Shown: piece after piece, positions 26,954-35,376 of the stretch
How the letters are laid out: each line of letters begins with the position of its first letter
Numbering within the stretch: the stretch's first letter is position 1
Assembly (NCBI RefSeq): GCF_003999995.1
Contig: NZ_RJAD01000002.1
Coordinates: 62,001 to 126,000 of the forward strand
DNA from: Microbacterium sulfonylureivorans
GTDB taxonomy: Bacteria; Actinomycetota; Actinomycetes; Actinomycetales; Microbacteriaceae
Direction: 5' to 3'
Length of the DNA: 64,000 bases
The notes under the pieces: generated by a model
What the model was told of the DNA's origin: nothing
What the model saw: the letters and a program-made list of their open reading frames with translations, nothing else
The model's database searches: none
Position numbers and translations under genes: made by a program

Positions 26954-27583
26954 ATGACGAGGACGACCGCGGGCGCGCTGACGGTGCTCGCGGTCGTCGT
27001 CGCGCTGACGGGATGCAGCTCACCCCCAGGGGCTTCCCCGTCGGTGCCGGCACCGACACCGACGGCGACGGCACGCCCGACCCCCGCCGTCGAGGTGCCG
27101 ATCGCGGCGGCCACCCCGATGCCGGCGCGGCGGTCTGCGCCACCGGTGCGGGTGGTCGCCGCGTCCATCGGGGCGGATGTCCCCGTGATCCCCGTCGGAG
27201 TCGAATCGGGCGGATTCATGGAGCTGCCGGTCGACCCCGCCGTCGCCGGCTGGTATCGATTCGGCGCAGACCCGTCGAGCGACGACGGCAACACCGTGAT
27301 CTCGGCTCACGTCGATGCGCCGGACTACCCGATCGGCCCCTTCAGCAGGCTGCGCGAGGTTCGGGTGGGCGAAGTGATCGAGGTGACGGATGCCGCGGCC
27401 GCGGTGCATCGCTATGCCGCGGAGAGCGTGACCTACTACCCGAAGGCCGACCTGCCGGTCGCCGGGCTGTTCGCCCGCGAGGGCACTCGCAATCTGGTGC
27501 TGATCACCTGTGGCGGACGGTTCGACCCCGGCACCGGCCGGTACGACGACAACGTGGTTGTCATCGCGACCCCGACGTCATGA
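26954..27583 (+). CDS. Class F sortase, lipoprotein-type N-terminus
   Basis: Extracytoplasmic transpeptidase-like enzyme. The 209-residue protein starts with a signal sequence ending in a lipobox (VVVALTGCSS), then a Pro/Ala/Thr linker. The sortase barrel (about 65-205) has His in TVISAHVDAPD near residue 120, Cys in VLITCGGRFD near 185 and Arg in GRYDDNVVVIA near 196: the full catalytic triad. No LPXTG substrate is visible in the window. It lies in an operon with the DUF4397 protein and probably with the sigma/anti-sigma pair. Confidence 0.9.
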   Translation: MTRTTAGALTVLAVVVALTGCSSPPGASPSVPAPTPTATARPTPAVEVPIAAATPMPARRSAPPVRVVAASIGADVPVIPVGVESGGFMELPVDPAVAGWYRFGADPSSDDGNTVISAHVDAPDYPIGPFSRLREVRVGEVIEVTDAAAAVHRYAAESVTYYPKADLPVAGLFAREGTRNLVLITCGGRFDPGTGRYDDNVVVIATPTS

Positions 27584-27620
27584 GCCGGCGATGGTGCCGG
27601 CCGACAGGGAAGGAACGACG

Positions 27621-28172
27621 GTGGACGAAACACAGGATCGCGATCTGTGCGAGCGGTTCCGGAGCGGCGACGAGCGCGCGCTCGAGGAGATCTACCGTCG
27701 CTGGTCCCCGATCGTCTTCACGCTGGCCCTGCGCTATCTGGGCGACCGAGGGGACGCCGAGGACGTGACGCAGAAGGCGTTCGTGTCGGCATGGACCTCG
27801 CGCGCGTCGTACGACCCGGCCAAGGGCCGCATCTCGACCTGGCTCGTCGCCATCACGCGCCGGCGGATCGCCGACACGCTTGAAGCGCGCACGCGCGTGC
27901 GCGCTTTGCAGGAGCACCTCCAGCGCTTCGTAACCCCTGAGGAGCTCGCCACCCCGGAGATCGACCTGGGCGACCGCCTGCTGCTGGCGAACGAGCTCGA
28001 TCAGCTCGAGCCGGACGCCAGACGGGTCGTCCGCCTCGCGTTCTACGACGATCTCACGCACGAGCAGATCTCAGACCGTCTTCAGATGCCGCTGGGTACC
28101 GTGAAGAGCCATATCAGGAGAAGTCTCGTCCGCCTGCGCAGCCGATTGGAGGTGGGTCATGTCGCATCTTGA
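27621..28172 (+). CDS. ECF-type RNA polymerase sigma factor
   Basis: The 183-residue protein has sigma region 2 (EEIYRRWSPIVFTLALRYLGD, then DVTQKAFVSAWTSRASYDP) and region 4 (LTHEQISDRLQMPLGTVKSHIRRSLVRLRSRLE). This is the SigK/ECF19-like arrangement. I chose the GTG at 27621 because GGAAGGA lies 7 nt upstream. An in-frame ATG 30 nt earlier is the alternative. It overlaps its anti-sigma gene by 14 nt. Confidence 0.9.
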   Translation: MDETQDRDLCERFRSGDERALEEIYRRWSPIVFTLALRYLGDRGDAEDVTQKAFVSAWTSRASYDPAKGRISTWLVAITRRRIADTLEARTRVRALQEHLQRFVTPEELATPEIDLGDRLLLANELDQLEPDARRVVRLAFYDDLTHEQISDRLQMPLGTVKSHIRRSLVRLRSRLEVGHVAS

Positions 28173-28893
28173 TCCCGAGCGGCTCTCACTGATCGCCATC
28201 GGCGACCCCGCGACCGCGGAGGAGCGCGCCCACCTCGAGCAGTGCGACGAGTGCTCGCTCGAGCTCGCCGAACTGGAGTACACCGTCGCCGTCGGACGCT
28301 CGACCGTCGCGCTGGGTGGTGTCGAAGCACCCCCCGACCGGGTGTGGGATCGCATCGCCGACGAACTGCGCCTGTCACCCTCTTCCGGCACGCACACCGC
28401 GGCGGACCCGGGATCGCTCGGGGCGGTCCGTTCGGTGCACAGCGCCCCTGCTCGCCGAGGCCGCGTGTCGCGCGTGCTGTTCGCGCTCGCGGCGAGCGTC
28501 GCGCTGATCGTGGCGGGCTTCGGCACCTGGATGCTGGTGCGTCCAGCCGATCCGGTGGAGGTGGCGTCCGCGTCGCTCGACGCCTTCCCGGATCATCCCG
28601 GCGCGCACGGCGAGGCGGTGGTCGTCCAGGCCGCCGACGGCGAGCGACAGGTCAGGGTCGAGCTCGACGGGTCAGAGACCGATGCCGGGTTCCGCGAGGT
28701 GTGGCTCATCAACGCCGATGCCTCGGCGCTCGTCAGTCTCGGAGTCCTCGACGGGAGCGAGGGAGTCTTCGCCATCCCCGACGACGTCGACCTGGCCGAC
28801 TACGTGCTGGTGGACATCTCGCAGGAGCCGGAGGACGGCGATCCCGCCCACTCGGGCGACTCCATCGTGCGGGGCGAACTCGGCTTCGCGTGA
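28159..28893 (+). CDS. Anti-sigma factor (RskA-like, zinc-associated motif)
   Basis: The 244-residue membrane protein has an N-terminal sigma-binding region with AHLEQCDECSLELAEL (HxxxCxxC) near residue 24. One membrane helix lies near 112-132 (VLFALAASVALIVAGFGTWM), and an extracytoplasmic RskA-type domain with FREVWLIN near 180 follows. Such proteins hold their sigma factor until regulated proteolysis releases it. It overlaps the sigma gene by 14 nt. With the sortase and DUF4397 protein it forms a surface-stress module. It is the last protein gene before ssrA. Confidence 0.9.
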   Translation: MSHLDPERLSLIAIGDPATAEERAHLEQCDECSLELAELEYTVAVGRSTVALGGVEAPPDRVWDRIADELRLSPSSGTHTAADPGSLGAVRSVHSAPARRGRVSRVLFALAASVALIVAGFGTWMLVRPADPVEVASASLDAFPDHPGAHGEAVVVQAADGERQVRVELDGSETDAGFREVWLINADASALVSLGVLDGSEGVFAIPDDVDLADYVLVDISQEPEDGDPAHSGDSIVRGELGFA

Positions 28894-29006
28894 CAGGAAT
28901 GGCGGGGGCGCAGCATCCGTTGTATTCTGGTGTGCTCGGATGCTTCGGCACATCGAGTGTTCAGAAACTCAACAGCGTGACAGCGGCCCTTCGCACGAAG
29001 GCTCAT

Positions 29007-29375
29007 GGGGATGATCGGTTTCGACATCGCCTGTGAATCTGCGGGAAGCGGGCCGAGGATGCAGGGTTATCTCGTAAACGACCTCTGCAAAAACATAATT
29101 GCCGATGCAAATCGCAATGAGTTCGCCCTCGCTGCCTAAGCGAGCCTGAACTCCGTGAGACCGTAGGCGTTCCCGCTACGGACCCTCGCGTCATCTAGGG
29201 GACTTGCTGCGTGATGGCGTCTGGACGTCACGTGGGACTCTTCCCAGGCTGGGCTCGTCGACTTAGGTGTCTGTGACAAAGGTCGGAGCCGAGCAGAACG
29301 TCTCTACAGACTGCGCCCGGAGAAGACGCAGTATCCCAGCGATGGACGGGGGTTCGATTCCCCCCATCTCCACCA
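29007..29375 (+). ncRNA. ssrA: Transfer-messenger RNA (tmRNA)
   Basis: The 5' end GGGGATGATCGGTTTCGACA is diagnostic. The 3' end has the T arm GGGGGTTCGATTCCCCC followed by CATCTCC-A-CCA, which pairs with GGGGATG to form the tRNA-like acceptor. CCA is encoded. The tag frame ends at TAA (29137-29139) with residues ADANRNEFALAA, the expected hydrophobic degron. The resume codon cannot be fixed by eye; by position GTA at 29074 is likely and would give a tag with a Cys. Size 369 nt is normal. It works with SmpB (24816). ssrA 3' ends are common island integration sites. Confidence 0.97.
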
Positions 29376-29391
29376 CCCGCTGTCACGGAAC

Positions 29392-29433
29392 AAGGCCCTG
29401 AGAACCGCGTAATCACGCGGGTTTCGGGGCCTT
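29392..29433 (+). terminator. ssrA terminator
   Basis: A long hairpin has outer stem AAGGCCC with GGGGCCTT and inner stem AACCGCGT with ACGCGGGTT, followed by TTTG. It starts 17 nt after the encoded CCA. Confidence 0.85.
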
Positions 29434-29853
29434 TGTTCGTTGCCGGCGACATCGCCCGAACCATATCGCCCACAAACCATCAGGGCATACATGCTGAAAT
29501 GCGTGTCCGGATGCCGCTCGTTGCCGGTCTCATGGGTCGTTGCTTGCGCGGGAGCCTGGGCAGTCGTTGAGCGAGCCCAGCGAGCCAAACGGTCGTCAGC
29601 TCGACCGGAGCGGGCCAGCTTCCGGGTTGAGGCCGCCCTGGACTGGTGTGCGGTCGGCGGGTGGGCGGGCGGCAGGGCTCGGCTTGCGTGCGGCGGCGCG
29701 CCTCGCGAATCGCCAATATGGGAGCGGAGGCGGTCATCCGCGCAGCCGCGTTGATTGGGGGCGTTGTAACGCCGTGGCCAGCCGAAGCGCGGCGGTTGGA
29801 CGTCCCTGTGTCGCCCCCGGGTGGGCACATGTCCGGCCGCTACGGTGGTTGGT
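29434..29853. other. Non-coding stretch after ssrA
   Basis: No convincing gene on either strand. Open frames here lack start signals and protein-like composition. No integrase remnant and no copy of the ssrA 3' end is visible. The last 13 bases are the promoter of the next gene. Confidence 0.6.
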
Positions 29854-30441
29854 ATGCGATGCCGATCAGCGTTGGTGGTCAGTTCGTTCCTCCTCGCCAC
29901 ATCGCTTACAGGCTGCGCCACTGCCGCGGTCGGCGGGGAGATCGCGACACCTGCCGTTGTGACCAAACCCACCGCGACGAGTGAGCCCACCTCCGCTTCG
30001 GATAGCGAGGTTGCCGCAGCGCGCGAGCAGGCCCAAGCGTGGCTCGAGGCGGCCACCCTCCCGCCGGGAGCCGTCCGCTCGGAAAGGCGCATCGGCGGCT
30101 TCTACTCATACACCGGGTGGCCGTGCGGGCCGGTCGAGGAGATCGAAGCATTCTGGACGATCCCCGGCGCGACCGTCCGTGACACTGCCAATTGGCTCAT
30201 GAAGCACCCAACCGCAGACCTCATCACGACGGCCGTTGCGCCTGTACCCGACGACCCGGCCATCGATTCTGCGATCGTCGGATATATCCCTGAGCTGGAC
30301 TCTCAGGAAGGAATCGTCTACACGGTCGGAAAGACCAGGGATGGGGTTGCGGTGAGAGCCGAGGTCGCGGCTCAGACGGATTCCGCATTCTGCCCACCCC
30401 TCCCTGACGGCGCGACCTACGGAGCACCGGGACAGGGATAG
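29854..30441 (+). CDS. Lipoprotein of unknown function
   Basis: The 195-residue exported protein starts MRCRSALVVSSFLLATSLTGC, a signal sequence ending in a lipobox. A Thr/Ser-rich linker and a globular domain with Cys at PCGPVEE and SAFCPPL follow. I recognise no family beyond lipoprotein. TACGGT at 29841-29846 sits 7 nt before the ATG, so it is a leaderless single-gene unit. It is the first gene of the accessory region and converges on the next one across a hairpin. Confidence 0.75.
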   Translation: MRCRSALVVSSFLLATSLTGCATAAVGGEIATPAVVTKPTATSEPTSASDSEVAAAREQAQAWLEAATLPPGAVRSERRIGGFYSYTGWPCGPVEEIEAFWTIPGATVRDTANWLMKHPTADLITTAVAPVPDDPAIDSAIVGYIPELDSQEGIVYTVGKTRDGVAVRAEVAAQTDSAFCPPLPDGATYGAPGQG

Positions 30442-30442
30442 C

Positions 30443-30514
30443 GCCACCCTGGCTGTCGAGAGCCGCTCGGTCCACGTCGGCTGCAGGTCGTCGCACGTGC
30501 AGCGTGGGCGGCGC
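30443..30514. terminator. Imperfect inverted repeat filling the gap between two convergent genes
   Basis: GCGCCACCCTGGCTG (30443-30457) pairs at 12 of 15 positions with CAGCGTGGGCGGCGC (30500-30514). The arms start right after one stop codon and end right before the other. It probably acts as a two-way terminator; a recombination-site role is possible. Confidence 0.45.
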
Positions 30515-30515
30515 C

Positions 30516-31160
30516 TTACAACCGGAACGTACCAAGCGCAGCTCGATACAGCCCGCTGTCCGCTCGCGTGACGTCGGTGACGATCAGGGCATTCGTGCCC
30601 AGCTTGCGGGTGTACTCACCACGGCAGGGGATCGTGACGATCTTGGTGAGCCCTGCGCGCCACGCCGGAATCAGCGCCTCGAGATCCCGGCGTTTCGGGC
30701 TGTTCCGGTGCGCGTCGGGCATGGACGCGATGAACGCGTCCATGCCGTGGCGCTCCCAGTTCTTCCAGGATGGATCCTGGAAGACATGGTGGCCGAACTC
30801 GTCGCTCCAGTTCGGACCGAGCATCTGGTGGAGGGCAGCCTTGCGCTCTTCCGAACCGTGGGCCAGATCTTCGAGCTGTGCGAAGCGCGAGGGTTCGAGC
30901 TCCCGACCAGTATGCGCAACGGTCTCACGCCAGATCCGGGGCCAAGCGCGCTCCCACTCGACGCGGGATTCTCTGCTCATGCCGGCGGCGGCGCGTTCCG
31001 GAGTCTGGCTCAGCATCGGTGGGAGGTCGTCACCGTCGAGCTGCAGCTCGTGAGCCTCACGTACCCAGAGCATCTCGAGCAACTGATTTGGACGGTCTTC
31101 GATAGTGAGCGTCATATCGTGCGGCCACGGGTTGCTCGGCATCGGTTCATCGGAGCGCAT
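30516..31160 (-). CDS. Hypothetical cytoplasmic protein
   Basis: The 214-residue protein has normal codon bias and balanced composition, with no signal peptide or membrane segment. Conserved-looking stretches include RPNQLLEMLWVREAHELQL near residue 24 and FGHHVFQDPSWKNWERHGMDAF near 121. I do not recognise the family. The ATG at 31160 begins MRSDEPMPSNPWPHDMTL; the internal ATG codons at residues 7 and 16 are alternatives. Confidence 0.7.
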   Translation of the reverse strand: MRSDEPMPSNPWPHDMTLTIEDRPNQLLEMLWVREAHELQLDGDDLPPMLSQTPERAAAGMSRESRVEWERAWPRIWRETVAHTGRELEPSRFAQLEDLAHGSEERKAALHQMLGPNWSDEFGHHVFQDPSWKNWERHGMDAFIASMPDAHRNSPKRRDLEALIPAWRAGLTKIVTIPCRGEYTRKLGTNALIVTDVTRADSGLYRAALGTFRL

Positions 31161-31256
31161 CCACCCAGTTCATCGGACTCCTCCGTCCGCCGTAAAGGGG
31201 TCGCCGAGCGCACCTAGATCGCGTTCGATCTGGTCCTGCCGCCGTATGCTGACGCC

Positions 31257-31529
31257 GTGGTGCTGAAGCGCAAAGCTGGGCGGGCGGCTCTCGTTGTCGG
31301 GTGCGCTGCGGTCTTAGCGCTCATCGCCTCACTGATTCTCGCGCCGATGGTCTTTCCCGGCATGTGCGTCGACTCAACTGAGCCCGATCAGACCTACTGC
31401 ACCGACTTACCCGCGCAGACGCTTGTGGGCCTCCAAGCTCACCTCGGGCTCTGGATCGCTGTGCTCGTTGCGATCGGAGCAGCAACCGGCGTACTGCTGC
31501 TCTGGCCGCGTCGTAAATGGGAGGCCTGA
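31257..31529 (+). CDS. Small two-helix membrane protein with a Cys pair between the helices
   Basis: The 90-residue protein has a basic start, helix 1 near residues 10-32 and a short outer loop FPGMCVDSTEPDQTYC with two Cys 11 apart. Helix 2 is near 64-82, and the end is basic (RRKWEA). It resembles the product of 39512-39772 in layout and sequence (APxxxxxxC...C...LxG...LW), so the two look like paralogues. TATGCT (31245-31250) lies 6 nt before the GTG, a leaderless start. Function unknown. Confidence 0.7.
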   Translation: MVLKRKAGRAALVVGCAAVLALIASLILAPMVFPGMCVDSTEPDQTYCTDLPAQTLVGLQAHLGLWIAVLVAIGAATGVLLLWPRRKWEA

Positions 31530-31822
31530 GATCCCGCGCGGCTGTCGGTCTCTCTGAGCGCGGGCGCTATGAGTCCGGGGATTGATCCCGCCACCACGAG
31601 TCGTTCCGCTGAGCTGGTTCAAGCCGCTCGATGACCGGACGTGCATGCGCAACGAACCGTTCGGCAACCGCACGCCGTGGTCTCGCAGGCAATGTGCGAG
31701 ACCTTCCGGCCATCCGAAGAGTCCATCGCTGTGGCTAGGACGAGGGGCCATCAGCGGGCGCGCCGGTCGATAAGCATGAGCTCCGAAGGAGGCGCTCTCA
31801 CATTGCGACAACGGACGGAGAG

Positions 31823-32248
31823 TCAGCCCTCCGCTACGAGGGTTGACCATGCGATGTCGATCACGCAAACGCCCTCGTCCGTCTCTCGGTAGAAGACGTC
31901 ACCAGGGAACCTGGAGCCGGGTGTCAGACCCTCGGGTAGGCCCTCGAGGTTGATGTTCCACTGAGGATCGAGCGGGACCTGCTCCTCCCAATACTCTGCA
32001 ACGAAGCGCTCGGGCTCGCCCGCCGACAGGCCGAGCCAATCGCTCGGTTCTCCGAGCTCCGCTGCCGAGTCCTCACAGATGAGATCAGTCGGAGTGCCGT
32101 CGGCCATGGCGTCGACCAGTTCCTCGGTTGTCTGGATCACGCGAGCGCCGTCCTGCCCCCAGATCACCGAATCGACAGAACAGCCGGTCAGCGCGGCTGA
32201 CAGCACGAGCGCGACAAGCGTCAACACCGAGCCACGAAGAGTACCCAC
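31823..32248 (-). CDS. Small lipoprotein of unknown function
   Basis: The 141-residue protein has a signal sequence (MGTLRGSVLTLVALVLSAAL) and lipobox LTGCSVD. The mature part is acidic, with QTTEELVDAMADGTPTDLIC and ESAWSTL-like ends. Two further Cys could pair. The GTG start at 32248 is set by TAGATT (complement 32255-32260) 6 nt upstream. No family recognised. The 31530-31822 spacer before it holds no gene I can support. Confidence 0.72.
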   Translation of the reverse strand: MGTLRGSVLTLVALVLSAALTGCSVDSVIWGQDGARVIQTTEELVDAMADGTPTDLICEDSAAELGEPSDWLGLSAGEPERFVAEYWEEQVPLDPQWNINLEGLPEGLTPGSRFPGDVFYRETDEGVCVIDIAWSTLVAEG

Positions 32249-32386
32249 CAGGCGAATCTAACGAACGTGTACCGCAGGCGGTCCTGAAGCCAACGCATCG
32301 GCGTTGACCACGCAGGCCGTGTGGCGATGCGGTGTCTTTCGCCCCGGTCCAACCCGAATGACAAGGCGATCTTCTGGACCAGGTGT

Positions 32387-33340
32387 CTAGGCTGCCGTGA
32401 GGATCGCCTCGCGCCGCTCCAGCAGAGTGCCGATCCGCGTTGAGGTCTCTATGGCGCTGGTGGCGAGCTGTTCTGCGAGCTGAGTGAGGCGGTCGTCAAG
32501 TTTCTCGGCGCTCGCCCGGGCTTCGGAGATGCGGTCCATCACCATCCAATCGCTGAGGATGTTGTCGAACAGCACATCGAAGACCGCCACAGTGTCGGAG
32601 ATCTCGACGCCATCGATAGCCGAGGCTCCGAGGTCGGCGAGCTCGGTGGAAAGTCGCTCGAGCGCCCGGTTGACCCCGGCGAAAGCGTCGGTTGCCTCGC
32701 TGATGTTCGAGTGCTTGACCATATCGGCGACAAAGCCGCCCCCGAAGAAGGTGTCGTACGTCGACCAGCCGCCCGCGCTGTCCAGCTTCACGAGTGCTTC
32801 CTCCAGTGCTGCTCTCGTGGCGCGCGACGCATCGAGAGCCTCCGTGATCTCGCGTTGATGCGCCGCGGCCACCCCTAACTGGTCTGCAATCTCCGTCAGT
32901 TCTGCCGCGTCGCGACCGCCGGCCGCGTGCAGGGCGACCTCGTAGGCGGCCAGCGCCTGACCGTACGCGTGATCCGCTCCGCGTAAGGCATCGTGTTCGC
33001 TGCGGAGTCGGGCGTCGTCGGCGATGGCGCTGTCGAGTCGCGCCTGTGCGCCGGCCACGGCGAGCCGGGCAGCGTCTGCCTCGGCGCGCTCGATGGCCAG
33101 GCGATCGGCCGTGTCTCCGCGCAGCGTCGCCCAGATCTTCGTCGGCGACAGCTTCTCCAGCCGGCGGACATCGGACTGCTCCATCTGCAGCCCCCGCTGT
33201 AGGTCGGCCAGCTCGCCCCGTCGCGTCTCCACGAGCGCCCCCGTGGTCTCAAGCTGGACATACAGTCGTCTCTGACGCGCACGGACCTCTGCGGCAGCAC
33301 GGACGGCCTCGGCAGGCGTCGCCAGATCGGGTTCGGTCAC
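32387..33340 (-). CDS. Coiled-coil protein of unknown function
   Basis: The 317-residue cytoplasmic protein consists mostly of long helices with coiled-coil character. These are residues 15-140 (RRLYVQLETTGALVETRRGEL and following) and 150-200, then a Gly-rich turn WSTYDTFFGGGFVADMVKH near 205. That turn followed by a helical bundle occurs in a widespread family of uncharacterised bacterial coiled-coil proteins. I chose GTG 33340, which has CACAGT 6 nt upstream. The open frame continues further but with non-protein-like composition over the divergent promoter. Confidence 0.65.
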   Translation of the reverse strand: MTEPDLATPAEAVRAAAEVRARQRRLYVQLETTGALVETRRGELADLQRGLQMEQSDVRRLEKLSPTKIWATLRGDTADRLAIERAEADAARLAVAGAQARLDSAIADDARLRSEHDALRGADHAYGQALAAYEVALHAAGGRDAAELTEIADQLGVAAAHQREITEALDASRATRAALEEALVKLDSAGGWSTYDTFFGGGFVADMVKHSNISEATDAFAGVNRALERLSTELADLGASAIDGVEISDTVAVFDVLFDNILSDWMVMDRISEARASAEKLDDRLTQLAEQLATSAIETSTRIGTLLERREAILTAA

Positions 33341-33580
33341 CCAGTCACTGTGCCACAGCCTCACGCTGGCGGCCGAGACCTCAGATGGGAGCGCGTCGCC
33401 AAGCAAGAGCGAGCAGAGAGCGATCTGCGCCAGACAGCCGCGCACTCGAGCCGCCCTGAGGGCGGTCGGATAGCACAGCGGCCCGAGTCCCCGCGCGGTG
33501 AGGTCGCAGGTGACCGCGAAGGTGGGAGCGACCCGGGTCATGGATGACCAGCCCTGGGGGTCCGTGAGACGATGCAACGG

Positions 33581-34399
33581 ATGGACACGGCCGCTCTCGA
33601 CGAATTGCAGGCGCTTCGGGCGCGCGCGTATGGCCCTTTGGCCGACATCGATCAGGATCCCGATGCATTGCGGCGGCTTCATGAGCTGGAAGTTTCGATG
33701 AACAGGGCGTCGATGTCCGCTCGCGCGGATGTCACTGACGGCGTTCGCGGGACGCCTGAGCCCGGTCCGTCCAAGCACGCTTCCGACCCACCTCCAGTCT
33801 TCGAGGCTGGTCAGCCGCCGGAGGCCGAGCGTCGGCAGGCAAACCTTGACCCGCTTGCGCTGGATGAGCGGCTGCCCGTGCCCCGCAGACTGAGCCGATG
33901 GCTGAAGTGGCTCTGGGCGTTGACCGTACTGGCGGCAGCCGCACTCGCAGCGGCGGCGACGTTCGCGTTGACATGGATGGCTCCGGTATCGGTCTCTTCC
34001 GGTGCCGTGCAGATCGCCACCCTCGAGCCGTCCGCGACGGCCGAGGTTCCGAGCAATTGGTTCGGTGCGGGGCCAAGCTCGGTGGTTTACGAGTATTACG
34101 GCTTGACCCTCTTCGAGACCGCGACGGGATTCAGCGGGCCAGGGACCGACTGCTTCACCGTCGTTGTTACGGAGCAGGTGCCCGACGAAGAGGAGGGTGA
34201 CCCGAACAACTGGTCGCTTTCCGGCCTGGTCTCCTCGGGTTGCCGGGTCGGCGACTTCCCCGCGACGATCGAGCTCCTTGTCGACGCCAACGCACCGGAA
34301 GAACTCAGCGCCCGCTACCCGAAGGGCAGCGCCCTGCAGTTCGTGCTCGACGGTGACCGAGTGGGAGTCTTCCTAGACCAGGACAACGACATTCGTTGA
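33581..34399 (+). CDS. Single-pass membrane protein with exported C-terminal domain
   Basis: The 272-residue protein has a cytoplasmic N-terminus (DTAALDELQALRARAYG near residue 3), a Pro-rich linker and one membrane helix near 108-132. An outer domain has two Cys (GTDCFTVVV and SSGCRVGDF) and ends in DGDRVGVFLDQDNDIR. The N-terminal motif recurs in other Microbacteriaceae membrane proteins of unknown role. I prefer ATG 33581 because a GACGAT element sits 7 nt upstream; ATG 33572 is the alternative. It is divergent from the coiled-coil gene. Confidence 0.7.
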   Translation: MDTAALDELQALRARAYGPLADIDQDPDALRRLHELEVSMNRASMSARADVTDGVRGTPEPGPSKHASDPPPVFEAGQPPEAERRQANLDPLALDERLPVPRRLSRWLKWLWALTVLAAAALAAAATFALTWMAPVSVSSGAVQIATLEPSATAEVPSNWFGAGPSSVVYEYYGLTLFETATGFSGPGTDCFTVVVTEQVPDEEEGDPNNWSLSGLVSSGCRVGDFPATIELLVDANAPEELSARYPKGSALQFVLDGDRVGVFLDQDNDIR

Positions 34400-34424
34400 G
34401 CTCAGGCAACCCAAGCTAGAGAGC

Positions 34425-34680
34425 GTGACGAGTTTCTCAACTGCGGATGCGCCGGAGTTCGAGTATGGGGGTCATCGAATCGCACTTGATGCGGTCGACT
34501 CCGTCGCAGGCGTGGCGGTGTACCTCCTGGGCGAGTGCCGAATTCGGGTCGGCGCATTTCGCCGATGAAGAAGCCGAGCGAAGGTTGCGGCGGGCTGTGG
34601 CTGAGGGCTTTCTGGTTGCCGATCGTGCGCGTGGCGGCGACAGCGCCATCAGAGTATTCGATCTCGGTCCTGATCCCTGA
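34425..34680 (+). pseudogene. Frameshifted small gene
   Basis: A GTG at 34425, with CAAGCT 7 nt upstream, opens a frame reading SFSTADAPEFEYGGHRIALD to GECRIRVGA. It then stops at TGA 34566-34568. The neighbouring frame continues as HFADEEAERRLRRAVAEGF to a stop at 34680 with clear protein composition. One lost base near 34553-34558 would join the two into an 85-residue protein. No family recognised. Either a recent frameshift or a sequencing error. Confidence 0.55.
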
Positions 34681-34725
34681 TCGGAGATTCAGCCACCAAC
34701 ATCGACACGCGCTCGCGCAGGAAAC

Positions 34726-34780
34726 CTGAAAGGCTCTTGCAAATCTCACGAGGCGGATCTAATCTGAAAGCCTCTTTCAG
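34726..34780 (+). promoter_or_regulatory. Promoter with two operators for the ArsR-MFS operon
   Basis: -35 TTGCAA (34737-34742) and -10 TAATCT (34760-34765) are 17 bp apart. CTGAAAG-GCT-CTTGCAA (34726-34742) covers the -35. The perfect palindrome CTGAAAG-CCT-CTTTCAG (34764-34780) covers the -10 edge and the start point. The left half-sites are identical. This is a typical autorepressor arrangement. Confidence 0.75.
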
Positions 34781-34791
34781 AATGGACTGTT

Positions 34792-35376
34792 ATGGACACG
34801 CCCGAGATCAGACGCACGCTCACCGATGCCGGCGCGCTGGAGGCGCTCGCTCACCCGGTCCGGCTGGACGTGCTCAGCTTCCTGATGTCGCGGGGCCCGG
34901 CGACCGCCTCGGAGTGTGCACGCGCGGTCGACGATGCCCCGTCGAACTGCAGTTATCACCTCCGCGTGCTCGCGAAGTATGGTCTCGTCGAGCACACCGC
35001 CTCGGAGGACGGCCGGGAGCGGCCTTGGCGCGCCACCATCACTGGCCTGAGCCTCGAATTCGGCGGGGATGACCCCGACGCGGCTGCCAGTGCGACCGCG
35101 ATGCTCGAAGCGTCGCTCCTTCTGGACTACCAACTTGCCCGTGAGCATGTCCGCCGCCGCGACCGGATCGAGGGACCTTGGCGCGATGTTGACGCGCATG
35201 CCCAATACGGCCTCCAGGTCACGCCCGACGAACTCCGCTCCATCGTCGAGCGCGTCGACGCGATCATCCGCCCCTACATCGCTGCGACCCGCACCGAGGC
35301 GCCCGCCGACGCCGCCGCGGCCAACATCTCACTGGTCGCCTTCCCGCGGCCGACCTTCGAGAAGGGCTCGAAATGA
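34792..35376 (+). CDS. ArsR-family winged-helix transcriptional regulator
   Basis: The 194-residue protein has a helix-turn-helix at residues 12-85: ALEALAHPVRLDVLSFLMSR, then ATASECARAVDDAPSNCSYHLRVLAKYGLVE. This is the HTH_20/ArsR type that represses transporter genes. The C-terminal half is helical and probably binds ligand or dimerises. It has no ArsR metal-binding CxC. It overlaps the MFS gene by 4 nt (ATGA). Paired palindromes in its promoter suggest it represses its own operon. Confidence 0.88.
   Translation: MDTPEIRRTLTDAGALEALAHPVRLDVLSFLMSRGPATASECARAVDDAPSNCSYHLRVLAKYGLVEHTASEDGRERPWRATITGLSLEFGGDDPDAAASATAMLEASLLLDYQLAREHVRRRDRIEGPWRDVDAHAQYGLQVTPDELRSIVERVDAIIRPYIAATRTEAPADAAAANISLVAFPRPTFEKGSK

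Noticed and set aside
29304..29400. Minus-strand frame with WRWGESNPRPSLGYC across the ssrA 3' end
   Set aside because: This is the well-known shadow peptide produced by reading a tRNA-like 3' end in reverse; the region is tmRNA.
32387..33778. Longer start for the coiled-coil protein
   Set aside because: The extra N-terminus overlaps the divergent gene and its promoter and has non-protein composition. GTG 33340 has a -10 element 6 nt away.
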